The notes under the pieces: generated by a model
The model's database searches: none
Seen by the model: only the letters and a program-made list of their open reading frames with translations
Told to the model about the DNA's origin: nothing
Assembly (NCBI GenBank): GCA_045638545.1
Contig: JAZUBL010000027.1
Coordinates: forward strand, 1-9,184
DNA length: 9,184 nt
Direction: 5' to 3'
From: UMGS1071 sp045638545
Lineage (GTDB): Bacteria; Bacillota; Clostridia; Oscillospirales; Acutalibacteraceae
Position numbers and translations under genes: made by a program
Part shown: positions 1 through 6,323 of the stretch, piece after piece
Layout: every line of letters begins with the position of its first letter
Numbering within the stretch: position 1 is the stretch's first letter

Positions 1-624
1 GCCAGGGCCTGGGAATGGCTGACGGTAAACCATACCGTGTGGAAGGCCGAGCGTATCACCAACAACACGAACCTCGTCCTTGTAAAGAAGTCTGATTGGC
101 TCAACAAGGGAGAACTGCAGATCTTCTGGCAGACCGCCTACGTTGTGGTGAGCCTTAACAGAGGTGCTTTCCAGAATATCAGGATAGATTGTACCCTGAG
201 CCAGGAATTCGATGCCTTCCAGCTTGCGTGCTTCTTCCTCAAAAACGCGAATGAACTCGTTGCCGATGATCTTACGCTTTTCTTCCGGGTTGGAAACGCC
301 CTGCAGTTTGCCGAGGAAACGCTCCATCGCATCAACATAAACAAGGTTTGCATTCAGTTCGTCACGGAATACAGTAACAACTTCTTCCGGCTCGCCTTTT
401 CTCAGGAGGCCGTGGTTTACGTGCACACAAACCAGCTGCTGACCGATTGCTTTGATCAGAAGTGCAGCTACAACAGAAGAGTCAACGCCGCCGGACAGTG
501 CGAGGAGAACTTTCTTGTCACCAACCTGTTCGCGAATTGCAGCAACCTGCTCGTCGATAAATGCTTCAGCAAGCTCTTTTGTTGTAATACGTTCCATAGA
601 TTCTGGTCTCATATTTATTTCCAT
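1..624 (-). CDS. guaA: GMP synthase, stand-alone ATP-pyrophosphatase domain (3' end off window)
   Basis: This enzyme adenylates XMP and aminates it to GMP in the cytoplasm, the last step of guanine nucleotide synthesis. The visible 208 residues hold the PP-loop LSGGVDSS (about 43-50), EEKRKIIG (114-121), LAQGTIYPD (141-149), HHNVGGLP (159-166) and RQPFPGPG at the left edge. These are the usual GuaA ATP-PPase signatures in order. About 100 C-terminal residues (dimerisation domain) lie outside. The start at 622-624 is chosen because GGAGGG sits 9 nt upstream; in-frame ATGs at 610-612 and 595-597 lack such a site. Bacterial GuaA is normally about 510 residues with an N-terminal class I glutaminase of about 200 residues. 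Here that domain is missing, and the upstream DNA is the end of glmS. The gene is probably cotranscribed with glmS (51-base gap, no terminator). It needs either a separate glutaminase subunit, as in archaea, or free ammonia. Family is certain; the split state is inferred from this start. Confidence 0.93.
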   Translation of the reverse strand, partial: MEINMRPESMERITTKELAEAFIDEQVAAIREQVGDKKVLLALSGGVDSSVVAALLIKAIGQQLVCVHVNHGLLRKGEPEEVVTVFRDELNANLVYVDAMERFLGKLQGVSNPEEKRKIIGNEFIRVFEEEARKLEGIEFLAQGTIYPDILESTSVKAHHNVGGLPEDLQFSLVEPIRLLYKDEVRVVGDTLGLPHGMVYRQPFPGPG

Positions 625-633
625 ATTGATATT

Positions 634-639
634 CCCTCC
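634..639 (-). promoter_or_regulatory. Strong ribosome binding site of guaA
   Basis: GGAGGG on the minus strand, 9 nt from the ATG at 622-624. It decides the start and shows that guaA is translated as a single-domain protein rather than being the remnant of a broken fused gene. Confidence 0.8.
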
Positions 640-675
640 AATGAAATGATGGTTGCGATGGTTTTTAACTCTATT

Positions 676-2502
676 TTACTCAACCGTTACAGATTTTGCA
701 AGATTTCGTGGGTTATCAATATCGCAGTTTTTCATTAATGCGATATAGTAAGCAAACAGCTGCAGTGGAATTACTGCCAGGGATGGCATAAAGATCTCAT
801 CGGTATCCGGCACATAGAAAATGTGATCTGCAAAATCGCTGATCTTGTCATTGCCTTCAGTTGTCAGGCCGAGAATGCAGGCACCGCGTGTCTTTACTTC
901 TACAGCGTTGCTCATGGTTTTATCAAACAGTTGCTTGTGGGTTGCCAGTGCAACAACAAGTGTGCCATCTTCAATCAGAGAAATAGTACCGTGCTTTAAT
1001 TCACCGGCTGCATATGCCTCAGAGTGAATATAAGAGATCTCTTTCAGTTTCAGGGAGCCCTCCAGAGACAGTGCATAGTCGATGTTTCTGCCGATAAAGA
1101 AAATATTCTTTGCATTGAAGTGTCTGGATGCAACGTACTGGATATTTTCCTTGTGTTCCAGTGCTTTTTCTACCAGTTCCGGCAGTCTCTGCAGTTCGGC
1201 TACATAATGTTCATATGTAGCTGCATCAATGCAGCTCTTCTTTTCTGCAAAGTAAATTGCAATCATGTAAAGCATGGTCAGCTGTGTGCTGTATGCCTTT
1301 GTAGTAGCAACAGAGATCTCCGGACCTGCCCATGTATAAAGCACACCGTCAGACTCCATTGCAATACTGCTGCCAACAACGTTAACAACAGAAACAACTT
1401 TTGCACCGCGGCGCTTTGCTTCGCGGAGAGCTTCCAGCGTATCAGCTGTTTCGCCGGACTGGCTGATAGTGATGACCAGGCTGTTTTCATTCACAAGCGG
1501 ATCGCGGTAACGGAATTCAGAAGCAAGGTCAACTTCTACCGGAATTCGTACCATCTTCTCAATGACGTACTTTGCAACAACGCCAACATGATAAGAGGAA
1601 CCGCAGGCAACGATCACGATCTTCTGGAATTTCTTGATTTCTTCCTCTGTCAGGTTCATCTCATCCAGATTGATGCGGCCATTCTTGATTCTTGGGGAAA
1701 TTGTGTCCTGGATCGCCTTTGGCTGCTCCATAATTTCCTTCAGCATAAAGTGCTCATAGCCGCCTTTTTCTGCTGCACCGATGTCCCAGTCCACGTAATA
1801 TGGTGTAAATGGAACTTCTTCTTTTGCCATATCGTATACAGTAACAGATTCTCTTGTGATCTTTGCAATCTCATTATCCTGCATACGGTAAATATTTCTT
1901 GTTTTCTCCAGGATCGCCGGAATGTCGGAAGCAATGAAGTTTTCATGCTCGCCAAGACCGATGATCAGTGGGTTGTCTTTACGCACAGCGTACAGTGTAT
2001 CCGGGTCATCCTTACAGATGATACCCAGTGCGTAGGAACCTTTTACGACACCAAGAACTTTGATGATTGCGTCCATAATGTCGCCTTTATAATAGTGCTC
2101 CAGCAGATGTACAACAACTTCTGTATCAGTGTCAGAAATAAATTCTTTACCTACAGACTGCATGAAGCTCTTCATTTTCATATGATTCTCAATGATACCA
2201 TTATGCACAACAGCAAAATTGCCGGTGCCGCTCATATGAGGATGGGAGTTGATATCCGATGGTTTACCGTGAGTAGCCCAACGGGTATGTCCAATACCCA
2301 GGCTGCCGTCTACGCGGCTGCCGCCGTTCAGCATGTCACTTAAAACTTTTAATCGGCCTTCCGATTTCTCCACATGAATACCGGATTGATTATAGACGGC
2401 AATACCTGCAGAGTCATAGCCACGGTATTCCAGCTTTTTCAGGCCGTCTAACAAAAATGGAGCGGCTTGCTCATTACCGATATAGCCAACAATTCCACAC
2501 AT
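676..2502 (-). CDS. glmS: Glutamine--fructose-6-phosphate aminotransferase (isomerizing)
   Basis: GlmS converts fructose-6-phosphate plus glutamine to glucosamine-6-phosphate, the entry step to UDP-GlcNAc and peptidoglycan, in the cytoplasm. The 608-residue length is normal. The protein begins MCGIVGYIG, so Cys2 is the N-terminal nucleophile after Met removal. The glutaminase domain shows GHTRWATHGKPSDINSHPH and VVHNGIIEN. Two SIS domains follow, with VACGSSYHVG and ISQSGETADTL in the first and LEGSLKLKEISYIHSEAY, then GELKHG, in the second. The C-terminus DNPRNLAKSVTVE is the conserved tail that closes the sugar site. The start is fixed by the catalytic Cys and by TAGG 5 nt upstream. purF lies 308 bases upstream on the same strand and guaA 51 bases downstream. 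Regulation probably involves the structured leader at 2503-2650. No glmS ribozyme core is visible. Confidence 0.98.
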   Translation of the reverse strand: MCGIVGYIGNEQAAPFLLDGLKKLEYRGYDSAGIAVYNQSGIHVEKSEGRLKVLSDMLNGGSRVDGSLGIGHTRWATHGKPSDINSHPHMSGTGNFAVVHNGIIENHMKMKSFMQSVGKEFISDTDTEVVVHLLEHYYKGDIMDAIIKVLGVVKGSYALGIICKDDPDTLYAVRKDNPLIIGLGEHENFIASDIPAILEKTRNIYRMQDNEIAKITRESVTVYDMAKEEVPFTPYYVDWDIGAAEKGGYEHFMLKEIMEQPKAIQDTISPRIKNGRINLDEMNLTEEEIKKFQKIVIVACGSSYHVGVVAKYVIEKMVRIPVEVDLASEFRYRDPLVNENSLVITISQSGETADTLEALREAKRRGAKVVSVVNVVGSSIAMESDGVLYTWAGPEISVATTKAYSTQLTMLYMIAIYFAEKKSCIDAATYEHYVAELQRLPELVEKALEHKENIQYVASRHFNAKNIFFIGRNIDYALSLEGSLKLKEISYIHSEAYAAGELKHGTISLIEDGTLVVALATHKQLFDKTMSNAVEVKTRGACILGLTTEGNDKISDFADHIFYVPDTDEIFMPSLAVIPLQLFAYYIALMKNCDIDNPRNLAKSVTVE

Positions 2503-2517
2503 AGAAACCTACCATTC

Positions 2518-2575
2518 TCCGATAGTATCCTTATAATAGGGATGCGCCAACATTACTATCGGAAATGTTGACGCA
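2518..2575 (-). promoter_or_regulatory. Pseudoknot-capable RNA element in the glmS leader
   Basis: On the transcript strand, 2575-2564 (TGCGTCAACATT) pairs with 2554-2543 (AATGTTGGCGCA) to give 12 bp with one G-U. The 9-nt loop at 2563-2555 (TCCGATAGT) is perfectly complementary to 2526-2518 (ACTATCGGA), which ends about 15 nt before the glmS ATG and overlaps a GGAG. The two helices are compatible only as an H-type pseudoknot; otherwise they compete. A small ATCC/GGAT hairpin can form between them (2543-2527). The position next to the start site suggests control of translation initiation. I do not recognise it as a named riboswitch class. The pairing is seen directly; the function is inferred. 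Confidence 0.55.
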
Positions 2576-2610
2576 ATAAAAGAATTATCTGTAAATAATG
2601 TCATCACGTG

Positions 2611-2640
2611 TCAGAGTATCCCAACTCTGATTTGCGCCAA
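2611..2640 (-). promoter_or_regulatory. Upstream hairpin and switching strand of the glmS leader
   Basis: On the transcript strand, TCAGAG (2630-2625) pairs with CTCTGA (2616-2611) around an 8-nt loop containing GGGAT. That loop segment can pair with ATCCC at 2543-2539. Directly 5' of the hairpin, TTGGCGCAA (2640-2632) can pair over 9 bp (one G-U) with TTGCGTCAA (2576-2568), the same strand used by the downstream 12-bp stem. This gives two mutually exclusive folds, as expected of a switching leader. Confidence 0.4.
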
Positions 2641-2664
2641 GACTATTATATTTATCAATTTTGG

Positions 2665-2692
2665 TTTATAGCTGTATTTTGTTATCAATCAA
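2665..2692 (-). promoter_or_regulatory. Second candidate glmS promoter
   Basis: TTGATT (2692-2687) is followed by a 16-nt spacer and TATAAA (2670-2665) on the minus strand. The predicted start near 2658 would include the whole structured leader. The region is AT-rich, so chance matches are likely. Confidence 0.35.
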
Positions 2693-2723
2693 TTTATGAA
2701 ATATAAATTGTGAAATACAATTC

Positions 2724-2729
2724 ATTATA
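2724..2729 (-). promoter_or_regulatory. Candidate glmS promoter, extended -10
   Basis: On the minus strand TGGTATAAT gives a perfect -10 hexamer with the TGn extension. No good -35 lies 17 nt upstream, which is common for extended -10 promoters. Transcription would begin near 2717, giving a leader of about 215 nt. Two other candidates lie closer to the gene: TTGATT-N16-TATAAA (-35 at 2687-2692, -10 at 2665-2670) and a lone TATAAT at 2645-2650 that would start the RNA near 2638. Confidence 0.5.
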
Positions 2730-2771
2730 CCATAAGACTTCATAAAAATACACTATATTCACAAGGAAAAT

Positions 2772-2790
2772 AAAAATTTAATAAATTTTT
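2772..2790 (-). terminator. Possible weak purF terminator
   Basis: AAAAATTT and AAATTTTT form an 8-bp, all-AT inverted repeat with a 3-nt loop about 20 nt after the purF stop, followed on the transcript strand by a T-rich stretch. Without GC pairs it would be a poor intrinsic terminator, so some purF readthrough into glmS is likely. Confidence 0.25.
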
Positions 2791-2810
2791 TCGCAAACTG
2801 CTGTGAAAAA

Positions 2811-4277
2811 TCAGAACAGCTTTAATGGCTGACAATAAGGATCCTTTTCACCATTCAGTAAACGCTCAGAAATTTCTGATGGATATTTTCCGGTAAAGCA
2901 GGCATCGCAGAAGCCGGTGCCGTCACAGTGAAGAATATCCTTCAGGCTGTTTACGTCTAAATAACCCAGAGAATCTGCTGTACTCATCTTTTCGATTTCC
3001 TTGATGGACATCTGTGCAGCAACCAGTTCCTTTTCAGAGCCGATATCGCGGCCATAGTAACAAGGCTTGATAAATGGAGGAGAACTGATTCTCAGGTGTA
3101 CTTCTGTTGCACCGGCATCACGCATCATCTTTACAATACGAGCACTTGTTGTACCGCGAACGATGGAGTCATCTACCATAACGATACGTTTACCCTTAAC
3201 AGCAGCTGTCAGTGGGTTCAGCTTGATTTTTACGCCGCGCTCACGTTCTGCCTGTGTTGGTTTAATAAAGGTTCTGCCAATGTAGCCGTTCTTTACGATA
3301 CCTTTCTCATATGGAATACCGGATTCTTCGCTGTAGCCAATGGCCGCATCAATACCGGATTCCGGTACGCCGATGACAAGGTCTGCTTCTACCGGGTGCT
3401 GTTTTGCAAGGAGTCGACCGGCTTCTTTTCTTGCTTCATAAACGCTGACACCATCAATAATACTGTCATCACGGGCAAAGTAGATGTATTCAAAAATACA
3501 GGTTGCTTTTGGCGCCTTGATGTCAGAGTATGTGCTGGTCAAACCTTTTGGACCAATTGTAACAATTTCACCTGGCTCAATATCACGCACAAAATCAGCA
3601 CCAACAGCATCAAATGCCGGAGACTCAGAAGCAAATACAACTGCATCGTTGATTTTACCCATGCAGAGCGGCTTAATGCCTCGTGGATCGCGAACAGCAA
3701 TCAACTTCTGAGGGCTCATAAGCAGCATTGTGTAGGCGCCTTCCAAGCGGGCGGTTACTTTGCGGATTGCCTCTTCGATAGATCGAGAATGCACGCGCTC
3801 TTCTGCAATTAAATAGGAAATGATCTCCGGATCGGTTGTTGTCTGGAAGATGGACCCCTTCTCCTCCAGCTCACGGCGGAGTTCGTATGAATTGGTCAGA
3901 ACGCCGTTGTAAACAATTGCAATAGCACCCTTAACATAGCGCATAACCAGTGGCTGTGCATTTTCGCGCACGCTGTCTGCACCATCTGCATAGCGAACAT
4001 GGCCAACACCGATCTGACCTTTTAATTTGCTGAGTTTTTCAAGATTGAAAACGTCCGTTACCAGACCCATATCTTTGATGTAAGACAGTAAACCATCATT
4101 ATTTACCGCAATACCGCAGCTTTCCTGTCCTCTGTGCTGCAATGCCAGAATACCGTTATAGCAGGCCATTGCAGGGTCTGTTTCACCGTTTGGATCATAA
4201 ATACCAAAAACACCGCATTCTTCGTGTAGCTTACCATCATCTGTTAATACTGTATAATTTGTAATTGTTGAGTTCAA
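2811..4277 (-). CDS. purF: Amidophosphoribosyltransferase (first step of purine synthesis)
   Basis: PurF transfers glutamine amide nitrogen to PRPP, giving phosphoribosylamine. Numbering here is from an upstream ATG at 4287-4289. The nucleophile Cys25 lies in EECGVFGIYDP, so a propeptide of 20-24 residues is removed. The glutaminase domain runs to about 260. The phosphoribosyltransferase domain has the PRPP loop VMVDDSIVRGTTS (370-382) and KNGYIGRTFI (333-342). Cys264, Cys410, Cys461 and Cys464 match the four [4Fe-4S] ligands of the Bacillus-type enzyme in order, so an oxygen-sensitive cluster is expected. I chose TTG at 4275-4277 as start because AGGATGGTGAG lies just upstream, while the ATG at 4287-4289 has AGG directly abutting it. 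That choice is uncertain by 4 codons. Small departures are AIVYNGVLTN where IAHNGNL is usual, and RYADGAD where RYSTAG/RYATAG is usual. The gene is divergent from gdhA. Confidence 0.95.
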   Translation of the reverse strand: MNSTITNYTVLTDDGKLHEECGVFGIYDPNGETDPAMACYNGILALQHRGQESCGIAVNNDGLLSYIKDMGLVTDVFNLEKLSKLKGQIGVGHVRYADGADSVRENAQPLVMRYVKGAIAIVYNGVLTNSYELRRELEEKGSIFQTTTDPEIISYLIAEERVHSRSIEEAIRKVTARLEGAYTMLLMSPQKLIAVRDPRGIKPLCMGKINDAVVFASESPAFDAVGADFVRDIEPGEIVTIGPKGLTSTYSDIKAPKATCIFEYIYFARDDSIIDGVSVYEARKEAGRLLAKQHPVEADLVIGVPESGIDAAIGYSEESGIPYEKGIVKNGYIGRTFIKPTQAERERGVKIKLNPLTAAVKGKRIVMVDDSIVRGTTSARIVKMMRDAGATEVHLRISSPPFIKPCYYGRDIGSEKELVAAQMSIKEIEKMSTADSLGYLDVNSLKDILHCDGTGFCDACFTGKYPSEISERLLNGEKDPYCQPLKLF

Positions 4278-4374
4278 TGTGCTCACCATCCTAAATCAAC
4301 TAGAAAAGATCTCATATTCTCATACGCTTTCTATGAAAAGCAGGTTTATTACGAAATCAATAACAGGAAGTTCG

Positions 4375-4398
4375 CGATCTGCAATTTTTGCATAATCG
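4375..4398 (-). promoter_or_regulatory. Small hairpin in the purF 5' leader
   Basis: On the transcript strand CGAT-TA-TGCA, loop AAAAT, TGCA-G-ATCG forms an 8-bp interrupted stem about 20 nt after the predicted purF start. There is no T run after it, so it is not a terminator. It may stabilise the 5' end or may be chance. Confidence 0.25.
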
Positions 4399-4421
4399 TA
4401 AACATTAAAATCCCAGTAAAG

Positions 4422-4450
4422 ATTATATCACAAAATCGCCTGATTGGCAC
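4422..4450 (-). promoter_or_regulatory. purF promoter
   Basis: On the minus strand GTGCCA (-35, 4450-4445), a 17-nt spacer and TATAAT (-10, 4427-4422) preceded by TGA form a good sigma-A promoter with an extended -10. The start would be near 4415, giving a leader of about 140 nt before purF. Confidence 0.7.
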
Positions 4451-4676
4451 TATCTAAAAGCAAAATACTAAATATTTTTCTGATTTGCGAAAGAATCGTT
4501 CTTTGATAATGGGAAACCAGAAGCAGAGAAAATTGCCGGATAATTTATTTTTGCCCTCCCCTTTGAATTTATTTAAAATGACGAAAAAACGCATTGTTTT
4601 ACATATAATGTTAAATTTGCAGTAGACGGTAATATTTCCTGCAGAAAAGCATTTATTTAGAGATTAAGCCGAAACA

Positions 4677-4702
4677 ATATGAAACTTTCTCCACTTTCAT
4701 AT
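4677..4702. promoter_or_regulatory. Perfect 8-bp inverted repeat upstream of the gdhA promoter
   Basis: ATATGAAA (4677-4684) and TTTCATAT (4695-4702) are perfect inverted copies separated by 10 nt. The repeat ends about 31 bases before the gdhA -35, the usual place for an activator site. No regulator gene is in the window. Confidence 0.4.
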
Positions 4703-4733
4703 GCGTAATTCATAATTATTTTTAAAAAAAACA

Positions 4734-4762
4734 TTGAGTTTTTAACCTGATTATGGTAATAT
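4734..4762 (+). promoter_or_regulatory. gdhA promoter
   Basis: TTGAGT (4734-4739), a 17-nt spacer ending in TGG, and TAATAT (4757-4762) make a strong sigma-A promoter with extended -10. The start would be near 4769, giving a leader of about 68 nt without a clear terminator or riboswitch. The ribosome site AGGAGG lies 8 nt before the ATG. Confidence 0.75.
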
Positions 4763-4836
4763 GGAGTGCAGAAAAACATCAAAACGCGAAATTGAGCAAT
4801 TGTTTTTTGGTTATAATGTATTAGGAGGAAAGAATT

Positions 4837-6180
4837 ATGTCCTATGTTAGCAAACACTTAGAAGTACTCGCAGCAAAAAATGCTGGTGAAACAGAATTCC
4901 TGCAGGCAACAAAAGAAGTTCTCACTTCTCTCGAGCCTGTTATTAATCAGAATCCTCAGTACGAAGCAGCTGGTATTCTTGAAAGAATCACAGAGCCAGA
5001 AAGACAGATCATGTTCCGTGTACCGTGGGTTGATGACAACGGCAAGGTTCAGGTAAACCGTGGTTTCCGTGTACAGTTCAACAGCGCAATCGGTCCTTAC
5101 AAGGGCGGCCTGCGTTTCCACCCATCCGTAAACCTGAGCATCATCAAGTTCCTCGGTTTTGAGCAGATCTTCAAGAACTCCCTCACAGGTCTCCCACTGG
5201 GCGGCGGTAAGGGCGGCTCCGACTTCGACCCACGCGGCAGATCTGACCGTGAAGTTATGGCTTTCTGCCAGAGCTTCATGACAGAGCTCTTCCGTCACAT
5301 CGGTCCAAACACTGACGTTCCAGCAGGTGACATCGGTGTTGGCGCACGCGAAATCGGCTACATGTACGGCCAGTACAAGAGACTGTCCAATGACTTTACA
5401 GGCGTTCTCACAGGTAAGGGCCTCAACTACGGCGGTTCCCTGATCCGTCCAGAAGCAACAGGTTTTGGTGCTGTTTACTACACAGCTGAAATGCTCCAGT
5501 CCTTCGGCGAGAGCATCCAGGGTAAGACATTTGCTATCTCCGGCTTCGGTAATGTTGCTTGGGGTACTGCAAAGAAGATCGCTGAGCTCGGCGGTAAGGT
5601 TGTTACAATCTCCGGTCCAGACGGCTATGTATATGACGCAGAAGGCGTTGTTACAGAAGAGAAGATCAACTTCCTGCTCGAAATGCGTTCTTCCGGTCAT
5701 GATAAGGTTAAGGATTACGCTGACAAGTTTGCAGGCGTTGAATACTTTGAAGGCCAGAAGCCATGGGGCACTAAGGCAGACGTTATTATGCCTTGCGCAA
5801 CACAGAACGAAGTTGGCATGGCAGAAGCTGAGAAGATCGTTGCTAACGGCATCAAGTACTATGTTGAAGTATCCAACATGCCAACAACAAACGAAGCTAT
5901 GGACTTCCTCAAGGAGAATGGTGTTATCATCGCTCCTTCCAAGGCAGTTAACGCAGGCGGCGTAGCAGTTTCCGGTCTCGAAATGAGCCAGAACTCCATG
6001 CGTTACAGCTGGACAACTGAAGAAGTTGACGCTAAGCTGCATCAGATCATGAAGAACATCTACAAGAACTCCTATGACGCAGCTAAGAAGTACGGCATGG
6101 AAGGCAACCTGGTAGCAGGCGCAAACATCGCAGGCTTCACAAAGGTAGCAGACACAATGCTGGCACAGGGTATTGTTTGA
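4837..6180 (+). CDS. gdhA: NADP-type glutamate dehydrogenase (hexameric)
   Basis: GdhA reversibly aminates 2-oxoglutarate to glutamate with ammonia and NADPH, the main route of ammonia assimilation when ammonia is plentiful. At 447 residues it matches the hexameric bacterial type. The substrate domain shows GPYKGGLRFHPSVN (86-99, Lys89), LPLGGGKGGSDFDPRG (119-134, Lys125) and the catalytic Asp165 in VPAGDIGVG. The nucleotide-binding fold begins at about 231 with AISGFGNVAWGTAKK, followed by TISGPDG at the cofactor-selecting end of strand 2. NADP preference is inferred from family similarity rather than proven. The start is set by AGGAGG 8 nt upstream. Codon use is strongly biased, as in highly expressed genes; this bias creates a long spurious antisense reading frame. 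It is monocistronic, with its own promoter and a hairpin terminator, and lies divergent from purF. Confidence 0.97.
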   Translation: MSYVSKHLEVLAAKNAGETEFLQATKEVLTSLEPVINQNPQYEAAGILERITEPERQIMFRVPWVDDNGKVQVNRGFRVQFNSAIGPYKGGLRFHPSVNLSIIKFLGFEQIFKNSLTGLPLGGGKGGSDFDPRGRSDREVMAFCQSFMTELFRHIGPNTDVPAGDIGVGAREIGYMYGQYKRLSNDFTGVLTGKGLNYGGSLIRPEATGFGAVYYTAEMLQSFGESIQGKTFAISGFGNVAWGTAKKIAELGGKVVTISGPDGYVYDAEGVVTEEKINFLLEMRSSGHDKVKDYADKFAGVEYFEGQKPWGTKADVIMPCATQNEVGMAEAEKIVANGIKYYVEVSNMPTTNEAMDFLKENGVIIAPSKAVNAGGVAVSGLEMSQNSMRYSWTTEEVDAKLHQIMKNIYKNSYDAAKKYGMEGNLVAGANIAGFTKVADTMLAQGIV

Positions 6181-6215
6181 TTAAAAATTTAAATTCCTGA
6201 TTTGGAATAAAGTAA

Positions 6216-6251
6216 AAGAAATGGCTATGTAGTAATGCATAGCCATTTCTT
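6216..6251 (+). terminator. gdhA terminator
   Basis: AAGAAATGGCTATG (6216-6229) and CATAGCCATTTCTT (6238-6251) form a perfect 14-bp stem with an 8-nt loop, 36 bases after the stop. The outer A/T part supplies the U tract (ATTTCTTC). It should end gdhA transcription and insulate the next gene. Confidence 0.85.
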
Positions 6252-6285
6252 CTGCCGTAAAACAGAAACGATATAGATAAAATGC

Positions 6286-6314
6286 TTGACTTCTGATAGG
6301 AATTAGAATAAACT
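6286..6314 (+). promoter_or_regulatory. Promoter of the PfoR-like EIIC gene
   Basis: TTGACT (6286-6291), a 17-nt spacer and TAAACT (6309-6314) fit a sigma-A promoter. The predicted start near 6321 lies just 3 nt before the hairpin at 6324, so the RNA would begin with structure. Confidence 0.65.
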
Positions 6315-6323
6315 ATAACAAAC

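Larger units (their letters stand above)
2503..2810 (-). other. Intergenic region between purF and glmS: promoters and structured glmS leader
   Basis: This 308-base gap has two parts. The purF-proximal part (about 2650-2810) is very AT-rich and holds three candidate minus-strand -10 elements and an all-AT inverted repeat just after purF. The glmS-proximal part (2503-2640) is richer in GC and packed with inverted and direct repeats. No ORF with coding character was seen on either strand. The plain reading is a glmS promoter region followed by a regulatory 5' leader of roughly 140-215 nt. Confidence 0.7.
4290..4836. other. Divergent purF/gdhA regulatory region
   Basis: This 547-base AT-rich stretch has no credible ORF. 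From left to right it holds the purF 5' leader with a small hairpin (4375-4398), the purF promoter (4422-4450), a perfect 6-bp inverted repeat (AAAGAA/TTCTTT, 4490-4504), a featureless AT-rich middle, an 8-bp inverted repeat (4677-4702), and the gdhA promoter and ribosome site. The distance between the two promoters (about 280 bases) leaves room for separate regulators. No T-box, purine riboswitch or paired PurBox was recognised. Confidence 0.7.

Noticed and set aside
37..738. Plus-strand open frame opposite guaA and the glmS end
   Set aside because: Antisense shadow covering two real minus-strand gene segments and their gap; no family resemblance.
1024..2343. Long plus-strand open frame (439 codons) opposite glmS
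   Set aside because: Shadow of glmS codon bias; composition rich in Cys, Asn and Phe, no domain recognised, whereas the minus strand encodes an unmistakable GlmS.
2503..2660. glmS self-cleaving ribozyme
   Set aside because: The conserved core next to the cleavage site (GCGCC on the transcript strand) and the GACGAGG segment are not present; only TTGGCGCA words occur.
4290..4420. Purine riboswitch or PurBox control of purF
   Set aside because: No three-way junction pattern of the purine aptamer was seen, and only one isolated CGAAC word, not the spaced inverted pair, is present.
4786..4800. Hairpin in the gdhA 5' leader followed by a T run
   Set aside because: The stem would be only about four A-T pairs with a four-base loop, too weak for an attenuator.
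4657..4857. Small minus-strand ORF (66 codons) in the purF/gdhA divergent region
   Set aside because: Lies across the gdhA promoter and ribosome site, is AT-driven in composition and has no ribosome site or family likeness.
4858..6042. Long antisense open frame (394 codons) inside gdhA
   Set aside because: It mirrors the strongly biased codon use of gdhA, gives a Cys- and Val-rich protein of no recognisable family, and has no ribosome site of its own.
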